In this document: piece after piece, positions 5,688-10,178 of the stretch | How positions within the stretch are numbered: the stretch's first letter is position 1 | Layout: every line of letters begins with the position of its first letter | Program-made: the position numbers and the translations under genes | NCBI GenBank assembly: GCA_017609145.1 | Contig: JAFCEM010000023.1 | Location: 1 to 10,178 of the forward strand | Source: Candidatus Aenigmatarchaeota archaeon | GTDB lineage: Archaea > Aenigmatarchaeota > Aenigmatarchaeia > QMZP01 | Direction: 5' to 3' | Length of the DNA: 10,178 nucleotides | Notes under the pieces: model-generated | The model's database searches: none | Seen by the model: only the letters and a program-made list of their open reading frames with translations | Told to the model about the DNA's origin: nothing

Positions 5688-6368
5688 TTTCCCTTTCAGT
5701 TCTGCCTTCTCTATCAGGTACAATCCTGAGTTGTATTCCCAGACCGGCTTTGCCTTTCTGATGGCAAGGCGCTTTCTGAATATGGGCCCGTCAATGACAA
5801 GGGTCTCGAACTCCCCACCCTCGCCGCAGGGATGGAAGCGGTGCTTTTTGCTCAGGCTTATCAGCTTCCCTGCCGCCTTTTTGTCGATCTCTTTTCCGAG
5901 CCAGGACTCTTCAAGTCCCTCGCATGCTATTGCTATGACCATGACCCTGAACCCGTAATCCAGCAGTGATTTCCACAAGGTTTCAGGATTCTTCTTCCAC
6001 AATGGTTCGACGGATTTGAGCCCGAGTCGTTTGCAAACATTCCTCACCCTCGAACCCTGGTATGCAGATTCAATCGCACCCGAAACTACACCCTCTACCT
6101 TATATTCCCTCTTTGCCTGCTTCAGCGCATCTTCCAGGTCTTTGAGCTCTTTCTCTTTTTCTCCCTTGCTCTGCTTGATAATTATCCTGAAGCCCATTGC
6201 CTTTGCCTGCATCTTCGTCAGCCTGATGTTCGGGTAATGGAACATATAGGATTCCGGGTTTTCGGGCAGAACAGAGACAAGGCAGGCAATCTCATGCCCG
6301 TCCTTGATTGCTTCATAGAGTGCAAGGGTGCTATCCTTTCCTCCAGAAAACAAAACAGCAACCTTCAT
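5685..6368 (-). CDS. dph6: Diphthine--ammonia ligase family ATP pyrophosphatase
   Basis: A 227-residue PP-loop ATPase of the Dph6/MJ0570 family, expected to amidate diphthine to diphthamide on elongation factor 2 using ATP and ammonium. The PP-loop SGGKDST is at 8-14. Other family segments are SGAIESAYQGSRVRNVC (96-112), EPLW (121-124), and HPCGEGGEFETLVIDGPIF (179-197) towards the C-terminus, the hallmark that separates this family from other PP-loop enzymes. Length is usual for archaeal members (about 220-230). The SD-like GGGTGAT overlaps the stop of the upstream phosphatase gene, four bases away, indicating coupled translation. The TAG stop lies on the last three bases of the opposite-strand tRNA gene. 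Dph2 and Dph5 are not in the window. The family is sure; the exact substrate follows from family knowledge. Confidence 0.87.
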   Translation of the reverse strand: MKVAVLFSGGKDSTLALYEAIKDGHEIACLVSVLPENPESYMFHYPNIRLTKMQAKAMGFRIIIKQSKGEKEKELKDLEDALKQAKREYKVEGVVSGAIESAYQGSRVRNVCKRLGLKSVEPLWKKNPETLWKSLLDYGFRVMVIAIACEGLEESWLGKEIDKKAAGKLISLSKKHRFHPCGEGGEFETLVIDGPIFRKRLAIRKAKPVWEYNSGLYLIEKAELKGK

Positions 6369-6372
6369 TCAA

Positions 6373-6975
6373 TCACCCGTGTAGGAACTCCTTCAGGGTG
6401 AACCTGACGGAATCCGTTTCAAACACCATCCTGCACCCGTAATCAAAGGTTATCTTGTAGATGTCATCAAGCGGTTTGCCGGTAAATTTGTGCATGAGCA
6501 CCTTCATCAGAGTCCCGTGCATCACGACCAGGACATTTCCCCCACTATTCTCTTTTGCGATTCTTTTTATTGCAGGAATAGCCCTTCTTGCGCCATCACC
6601 GTAGCTTTCACCCTCCGGTACCCTGAAATCCATGATTCTTGCCAGGCGCTTCTTCATGACTCCGGGATATTTCTTTTCCATCTCTTCTACGGTCAAACCT
6701 TCAATTACCCCGAAATCAATCTCGTTGAGCTCCGGCACCCGGGCTCTGACACTGAGTCCGCACTGCTTTGCTATTATGTCAGCCGTTTTCATGGCTCTCT
6801 TCAGAGCACTGGAATAGATGATGTCTATTCTCTCATCCTTCAGCTTTTTTGCCAGCTCTTGTGCGTGCTCTATACCAATTTTTGACAGAGGCACGTCCTT
6901 TCTGCCCAGGTACCTGTTAGGGCTGAATTCAACCTCTGTGTGTCTCATTATTGTTAGTTTCGTGTTACCTGTCAT
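6373..6975 (-). CDS. Histidine phosphatase superfamily protein (RHT type)
   Basis: A 200-residue phosphatase of the phosphoglycerate mutase-like branch. The catalytic motif is IMRHTE with phospho-acceptor H12 and R11. R60 (SSALKRA), the acid region ELNEIDFGVIEG (82-93) and second histidine H153 (VVMHGTLM) complete the active site. Thr follows RH rather than the common Gly, as in alpha-ribazole phosphatases (CobC), but sequence alone does not settle the substrate. ATG 6975 is preferred to a TTG at 6990: it is preceded at 8 nt by the SD sequence GAGGT, and the upstream methyltransferase stops one base earlier (TAG-C-ATG). It is the middle gene of the trm5-like/phosphatase/dph6 operon. A cobalamin, sugar-phosphate or RNA-related substrate is possible; no cobalamin gene is nearby. 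Confidence 0.8.
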   Translation of the reverse strand: MTGNTKLTIMRHTEVEFSPNRYLGRKDVPLSKIGIEHAQELAKKLKDERIDIIYSSALKRAMKTADIIAKQCGLSVRARVPELNEIDFGVIEGLTVEEMEKKYPGVMKKRLARIMDFRVPEGESYGDGARRAIPAIKRIAKENSGGNVLVVMHGTLMKVLMHKFTGKPLDDIYKITFDYGCRMVFETDSVRFTLKEFLHG

Positions 6976-6976
6976 G

Positions 6977-7804
6977 CTATCTGACCTCAAACTCTATGCA
7001 TATCTTGAAAGCGCTGGGCCCGTATGGAAGGACCTTCCTCTGCCTCTTAATCCTCAGCCTCCTGCCGAGCTTCTCGCACTCCATCTTAACAATATTTAGA
7101 GCGTTTTCGAATAGGTTATTCTTCAATCCTATGTAATAAAAATGCACTATGCCACCCCTCTTGAGACATTTGATTGCGACTGGCAGGAATTTGTATCCTT
7201 CCTTGGGCAAGGGCATTATCACCCTGTCGCATCTTTTGTAGAACCTTGCACATACCCTTTTCACATCCCCACACAAGGGCACAACCTTTCCACTGACCTT
7301 GTTTATCCTTGCGTTTTCAACCGCATATTTGTGCGCATCAGGATTTATTTCAACTGCATAAACTTTCTCTGCATATGGCTGCTTCTTTGCTATGGCAATG
7401 GCGTATGGCCCCACACCCGAGAACATTACAAGGACCGTTTCACCACGCTTCACTTCATCAGCAATCCTCTGTCTTTCTGTTGATTCGCGCGGGGAAAAAT
7501 ATGCCTTCCTGACGTCAAGCCTGAAAACGCATCCATGTTCTTTGACTTCGGTTTCGGTTTTCCTGCCAAGTATCATCTTAAACTTCCTGAGCCTGTATTT
7601 GCCGAACCTGTCGCCTGATTTCCTAAGCACGGTTTTGACGTGGGGGTGAGTCTTCACGATCGCACGGGCTATCTCATTTTCCTTTGCTCTGAGCCCTTCA
7701 GGAATCTCTATAACAGCAACATCACCTGTTATGTCGAAACTCGTCTTCAGAAGCCCGAGCTCCTTTTTGGTGAGCTTCCCCTTCAGCAGCTCTTTCAGAC
7801 CCAT
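6977..7804 (-). CDS. trm5: Trm5-like class I SAM-dependent tRNA methyltransferase
   Basis: A 275-residue methyltransferase of the Trm5/Tyw2 group, which in archaea makes m1G37 (or its wyosine derivatives) next to the anticodon and so protects reading frame. The sequence shows the D2 domain start FDITGDVAVIEIP (23-35), the linker AYFSPRESTERQRI (101-114), SAM motif I MFSGVGPYAIAIA (127-139), the acidic loop VEINPDAHKYAVENA (151-165), motif IV region DRVIMPLPK (193-201), and the closing YGPSAFKICIEFEV (261-274). It is shorter than Trm5b-type enzymes (about 330) and begins almost at D2, so the N-terminal D1 tRNA-elbow domain is absent. The ATG at 7804 has a TATA-like element at 7828-7836 and no clear SD. 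It leads an operon with the phosphatase and dph6. Trm5 versus a Taw-type wyosine enzyme is not decided. Confidence 0.85.
   Translation of the reverse strand: MGLKELLKGKLTKKELGLLKTSFDITGDVAVIEIPEGLRAKENEIARAIVKTHPHVKTVLRKSGDRFGKYRLRKFKMILGRKTETEVKEHGCVFRLDVRKAYFSPRESTERQRIADEVKRGETVLVMFSGVGPYAIAIAKKQPYAEKVYAVEINPDAHKYAVENARINKVSGKVVPLCGDVKRVCARFYKRCDRVIMPLPKEGYKFLPVAIKCLKRGGIVHFYYIGLKNNLFENALNIVKMECEKLGRRLRIKRQRKVLPYGPSAFKICIEFEVR
6982..6988 (-). promoter_or_regulatory. Shine-Dalgarno site deciding the phosphatase start
   Basis: On the minus strand TGAGGTC lies about 7 nt before ATG 6975, inside the last codons of the preceding gene. It matches the archaeal GGAGGTGA core over five bases and rules out the upstream TTG as the main start. 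Confidence 0.5.
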
Positions 7805-7876
7805 AAGAATCTATTAGATGCTACGCTGATAAATGTTTTTAAAGAAGAGGAACCAATTATCAAGAAGGTGTTGTTT
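7805..7876. promoter_or_regulatory. Divergent promoter region: trm5 operon and M42 peptidase
   Basis: This 72-nt gap holds a minus-strand TATA-like ACATTTATC (complement of 7828-7836), about 28 nt before the trm5 ATG. It also holds a plus-strand TTTTTAAAG (7836-7844), about 25 nt before a start site near 7865. The peptidase message would then have a short leader containing GAAGGTG (7864-7870), a good SD 6 nt before ATG 7877. The two TATA elements nearly overlap. Confidence 0.45.
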
Positions 7877-8908
7877 ATGGAAAAACTGCTGAGAAGGCTT
7901 ATTGAGGCTCCTGCAATTTCTGGTTTTGAAAAAAATATCAGGGATGTCATGCAAAAAGAGCTTAAAAAATATGCAGATTCCGTGAGAGTTGACAAGATTG
8001 GCAACCTTATTGCCATGAAGGGCAAGGGCTCACCGAAGATAATGCTATCGGCCCATATGGACGAGCTTGGCCTCATAGTCAAATACATAGACAAGGACGG
8101 TTTCATCAAGTTTGAAACGGTTGGCGGCTGGGACGAGAGAATACTGCCTGCGAACAAGGTTAGAATATACGGTTCAAAAGGTCCTGTTGTCGGTGTCATC
8201 GGCTCAAAATCGGTTCACATCTCTGAAGATGAGGAAAGGAAGAAGCCAATCAAGCTGAAGGACATGTTCATAGATATAGGAAGCAAGAACAAAAAGGAAA
8301 CAGAGAAAGCTGGTATCAGCATAGGGGATTTCATAACCAATTATGGAGAATTCAGCAACCTCAACGGCTCAAGAATAACGGCTTACGGTTGTGACAACAG
8401 GATAGGATGCCTTGAACTGATAGAAATCATGAAGTCAGTTAATAAATTCAAGGGAACATTATATGTCGTCGGTACTGTTCAGGAAGAGATAGGGCTCATC
8501 GGCGTGAGGGGCTCTATGTTCGGGATAAACCCGGACGCAATGATTTCCCTGGATACGAGCCTTGGTGGGGATACCCCTGACATGAAACCTGGTGACGTGT
8601 CAGCAAAACTCGGGGATGGCCCTGTGATGGAAATAAGGGATGCCATGAGCTTTGTGAACCCCCGGGTCAGGAAATGGATAACCGAAACAGCGAAAAAGAC
8701 GAAGATACCATTGCAGCACCTTGTACTGAATGCCGGGGCACAGGACTCCTCCGTCGCAGCGGTTGTCAGGGAGGGCATACCATCGGGTGCTGTTTCAGTA
8801 CCTTCACGTTACCTTCACACACCGGTTGAAGTAATTGATATGGACGATGTGAAAAATTCAATCCGCCTCGTTTCTGAGATGGTGAACACAGCGCACAAAT
8901 ATTTCTAA
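7877..8908 (+). CDS. M42 family metallopeptidase (TET-type deblocking aminopeptidase)
   Basis: A 343-residue zinc or cobalt aminopeptidase of family M42, which in archaea assembles as large tetrahedral TET particles that trim peptides left by the proteasome. The metal and catalytic residues are present: H60 and D62 (SAHMDELG), D173 (CDNRIG), catalytic E203 with E204 (TVQEEIGLIGVRG), D226 (ISLDTS) and H314 (SRYLHTPVEVID). At 173-174 the usual DD of the DDR motif is DN; the metal-binding first Asp is kept. Length is normal. ATG 7877 is chosen because it follows the SD GAAGGTG by 6 nt and the protein begins with the family's L-L-x-x-L-x-x-A-P-x-x-S-G-x-E pattern. The open frame extends upstream to 7640 but overlaps trm5 and lacks homology. 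It is monocistronic, convergent with the OB-fold gene. Confidence 0.92.
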   Translation: MEKLLRRLIEAPAISGFEKNIRDVMQKELKKYADSVRVDKIGNLIAMKGKGSPKIMLSAHMDELGLIVKYIDKDGFIKFETVGGWDERILPANKVRIYGSKGPVVGVIGSKSVHISEDEERKKPIKLKDMFIDIGSKNKKETEKAGISIGDFITNYGEFSNLNGSRITAYGCDNRIGCLELIEIMKSVNKFKGTLYVVGTVQEEIGLIGVRGSMFGINPDAMISLDTSLGGDTPDMKPGDVSAKLGDGPVMEIRDAMSFVNPRVRKWITETAKKTKIPLQHLVLNAGAQDSSVAAVVREGIPSGAVSVPSRYLHTPVEVIDMDDVKNSIRLVSEMVNTAHKYF

Positions 8909-8959
8909 TTGTTTTAGCTAATAATCTTCTTTGTTCATGTTCTATGAATTATTAAAATA
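8909..8959. terminator. T-rich convergent intergenic region
   Basis: This 51-nt gap separates two converging genes. On the plus strand it offers TTGTTTTAG (8909-8917) and TCTTCTTTGTTC (8926-8937), the T-rich kind of sequence used as archaeal terminators. On the minus strand it offers TTTATATAATATTTTAAT. A weak 5-bp inverted repeat, TTCAT/ATGAA, lies at 8934-8948. There is no strong hairpin, so the call rests on context. Confidence 0.3.
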
Positions 8960-9346
8960 TTATATAAACCTGACCTGTGCCCTTAATGGAACAATCTCCA
9001 GAGTGCCTTTGTAAAGTTCCACAACCCCGGTTACTTCGAGACGGTCGCCGTTTTTAAGTTCACGCACCTTCACATGATTTAGCTCCAATTGTTTCACGGT
9101 GTCATCCCATAGCACGATCTTTACTTCACCAGTTTCATCTTTCAGGTTAAAGAATATGTGACCATCTTTGTGAAAATATACATCTGAAACAGTCCCCTTC
9201 ACAACTACGGTATTGCCTATAATTTCACCGGTTATTTCTCCGATATCCACGAGAGGCATGCAAAGGTTCATTGCAACGAAATAAAGGGCAACTATCCCGA
9301 AAACAGAGCCCAGAACCGACAGCCTCATTAATTGTTTCTCATTCAT
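8960..9346 (-). CDS. Membrane-anchored OB-fold (nucleic-acid-binding-like) protein
   Basis: A 128-residue protein with two parts. Residues about 9-30 form one hydrophobic helix after a short Lys/Arg-containing start, so the helix should act as an uncleaved signal anchor with the C-terminus outside. Residues about 45-126 look like a single OB-fold of the tRNA_anti type: VVVKGTVSDVYFHKDGHIFF, then NLKDETGEVKIVLWDD, and LKNGDRLEVTGVVELYKGTL before a closing strand. The fold usually binds nucleic acid, but some exported OB domains bind other ligands. ATG 9346 is chosen over an upstream TTG (9361); the coding region overlaps the end of thpR by 8 nt, so translation is probably coupled. The fold is inferred from sequence pattern only, and topology from the positive-inside rule. 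No precise function is recognised. Confidence 0.7.
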   Translation of the reverse strand: MNEKQLMRLSVLGSVFGIVALYFVAMNLCMPLVDIGEITGEIIGNTVVVKGTVSDVYFHKDGHIFFNLKDETGEVKIVLWDDTVKQLELNHVKVRELKNGDRLEVTGVVELYKGTLEIVPLRAQVRFI

Positions 9347-9899
9347 TTTTTTCCAACACAAAAATCTTCATATCTTCATGAACAGGACCCTGTGGTGTCA
9401 GTGTACTTTTTTTGAGTTTTATTTTGTTCACGAGAAGACTTCCCAACTTCACATCACTAAAACCATCAATTTGCCTTAGCAGGACTTCTTTGTTTCTTCC
9501 CGATCTTACCCTACCTATAGTTAGATGGGGGCTTGGTTTACGGTTTTCTTCCCTTATCTTGCTGAACGTTCTGTTCATATCTTCCATGAGCCGGGCCAGC
9601 TTCTCCCTGCCTTCCTTCAGGCCAATCCATAGTGTTCTGACATGGCTTGGTTTCCCGAAGTAGCCAACACCCCGTAGTGTAATCTTAAAAGGTTTCAAAT
9701 CCTTAACAATATCCAAAATAGCTTTTTCTATCGTGCTGATTTTGTCTTCACCAACATTGCCCAGAAATTTAAGCGTGAGATGAAGGTTTTCAGGTTCAAC
9801 CAACTTCACGTCCGGATTTCCCTTCATAAGCTTTTGTTCCAGTTCTATTATTTCCTTTTTTATTGTTTCGCTCAAATCAACCGCTATGAATAACCTCAT
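9339..9899 (-). CDS. thpR: RNA 2',3'-cyclic phosphodiesterase (2'-5' RNA ligase family)
   Basis: A 186-residue 2H phosphoesterase. Both signature tetrapeptides are present: H40-L-T-L within ENLHLTLKFLG, and H125-L-T-I within PSPHLTIGRV. They form the twin-histidine site that opens 2',3'-cyclic phosphates to 2'-phosphates and can join RNA ends through 2'-5' bonds. The N-terminus MRLFIAVDLS and the segment GVGYFGKPSHVRTLWIGL (77-94) are also standard for ThpR, and the length is typical (about 180-190). The ATG at 9899 follows AGGT at 7 nt and a TATA element centred near 9924. The downstream OB-fold gene overlaps its 3' end by 8 nt. Archaeal tRNA splicing leaves 2',3'-cyclic ends, a plausible but unproven substrate link with the intron-bearing tRNA here. 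Confidence 0.93.
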   Translation of the reverse strand: MRLFIAVDLSETIKKEIIELEQKLMKGNPDVKLVEPENLHLTLKFLGNVGEDKISTIEKAILDIVKDLKPFKITLRGVGYFGKPSHVRTLWIGLKEGREKLARLMEDMNRTFSKIREENRKPSPHLTIGRVRSGRNKEVLLRQIDGFSDVKLGSLLVNKIKLKKSTLTPQGPVHEDMKIFVLEKNE

Positions 9900-9918
9900 A
9901 TCTGATACCTGTCATTAA

Positions 9919-9929
9919 AATTTATAAGC
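9919..9929 (-). promoter_or_regulatory. TATA box for thpR
   Basis: On the minus strand CTTATAAATTT is centred about 25 nt before the thpR ATG, the expected distance for a start site at or near the codon. Confidence 0.5.
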
Positions 9930-10011
9930 TTCACGCATAATTCATAAGAACTTCATATACTTCACATAACAAAAAGACTTTTAAATCCTAAAGATATGAA
10001 GTTAATATGAA
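9930..10011. repeat. Phased TTCA / ATATGAA repeats around the ATPase promoter
   Basis: TTCA-headed units start at 9930, 9941, 9952 and 9961 (spacing 11, 11 and 9), of the form TTCAtat or TTCAcata. Two inverted copies, ATATGAA, start at 9994 and 10005, again 11 apart. They bracket the ATPase TATA box (9979-9986), and the last copy covers the start codon. The spacing of about one helical turn suggests an operator for a protein binding one face of the DNA. Low complexity of the region weakens the case. Confidence 0.35.
9979..9986 (+). promoter_or_regulatory. TATA box for the ATPase gene
   Basis: TTTTAAAT is centred about 25 nt before ATG 10007, implying a leaderless message. Confidence 0.5.
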
Positions 10012-10178
10012 CAAGACAATGAAAGAATTGAAGCTGGATTCAAACCCTTTCAACTTCAAGATAACCCCTGAGCTTTTTGTCGGTTACGGAAAGGAACTTG
10101 AAAGGATAATGAATGACCTGAATAACGGTGCAAAGATGTCGTTGCTACTTGGCCCCACTGGCTCGGGAAAAACCACCC
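10007..10178 (+). CDS. P-loop ATPase, AAA+-like, N-terminal part only
   Basis: The first 57 residues of a protein cut by the window edge. After a lysine-rich start comes LDSNPFNF (10-17), then PELFVGYGKELERI (21-34), and a Walker A motif GPTGSGKTT (49-57) reached by a hydrophobic strand SLLL. A start with NPF, then FVG-x-x-x-E-L-x-x-I, then the P-loop near residue 50, is the arrangement of AAA+ ATPases of the Orc1/Cdc6, ExeA and related archaeal ATPase groups. Walker B, sensor and C-terminal DNA-binding regions lie outside, so the group cannot be decided. ATG 10007 is chosen for the TATA box at leaderless distance. It is divergent from thpR across a 107-nt gap with phased repeats. Confidence 0.75.
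   Translation, partial: MNKTMKELKLDSNPFNFKITPELFVGYGKELERIMNDLNNGAKMSLLLGPTGSGKTT

Noticed and set aside
7142..7483. 113-residue plus-strand open frame antisense to trm5
   Set aside because: It lies wholly inside a gene with clear family motifs, its composition is unlike a protein (many Cys, His, Tyr and Phe) and no start signal is visible.
7640..7876. Upstream extension of the M42 peptidase frame
   Set aside because: It overlaps the well-supported trm5-like gene on the other strand, has no family similarity, and the SD before ATG 7877 fixes a shorter start.
9996..10010. Four-codon upstream ORF (MKLI) whose stop overlaps the ATPase start
   Set aside because: The TATA box at 9979-9986 places the start site near 10007, so this ORF is probably not transcribed; it also looks like a by-product of the ATATGAA repeats.
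1..10178. Search for CRISPR arrays, transposases, toxin-antitoxin or defence genes
   Set aside because: No regularly spaced repeats with spacers, no transposase or nuclease-defence motifs and no terminal inverted repeats were seen; the region is housekeeping in character.

Overview
The window is a compact stretch of an archaeal chromosome. The evidence is the gene set: a RNase P Rpp30-type subunit, a Trm5-like tRNA methyltransferase, a Dph6-type diphthamide ligase, archaeal RNase HII, ThpR, an M42 aminopeptidase and an intron-bearing initiator tRNA without encoded CCA. Archaeal TATA boxes sit about 24-30 nt upstream of many start codons. The lineage cannot be fixed from the sequence. A T-loop tRNA intron is best known from Crenarchaeota and related lineages, and an uncultured or DPANN-type archaeon is also possible.

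Layout. Positions 1-135 hold a GC-rich hairpin and then a TATA box. A Mre11-like nuclease gene and gatC follow on the plus strand, one base apart (136-1696). They meet rnp3 (minus, 1699-2394) tail to tail. rnp3 shares a 32-nt bidirectional promoter with pcm (plus, 2427-3113), whose stop codon overlaps that of an MBL-fold hydrolase (minus, 3110-3736). Upstream of it on the minus strand lie rnhB and a divergent, AT-rich PRPP synthetase gene. Divergent from these is tRNA-iMet(CAT) (5560-5687), with a 53-nt intron in the T-loop. Its last three bases are the complement of the dph6 stop codon. The minus-strand operon trm5-like > histidine phosphatase > dph6 (7804 to 5685) diverges from an M42 aminopeptidase (plus, 7877-8908). 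The end holds a minus-strand pair, thpR and a membrane-anchored OB-fold protein, and the start of a P-loop ATPase (plus, from 10007, cut by the window edge).

How it fits together. Most genes maintain the translation apparatus: tRNA 5' processing (Rnp3), tRNA methylation (Trm5-like), tRNA-dependent amidation (GatC), initiator tRNA, EF2 diphthamide (Dph6) and RNA end chemistry (ThpR). A second theme is DNA maintenance: the Mre11-like nuclease, RNase HII with a PIP-box-like tail, and the ATPase. PIMT and the aminopeptidase serve protein repair and turnover.

I see no CRISPR array, transposon or defence island. The least ordinary items are the T-loop intron in the initiator tRNA, the Mre11-like protein whose usual metal-site Asn is Thr, the OB-fold protein predicted to face outside, and a helically phased set of TTCA/TGAA repeats around the ATPase promoter.
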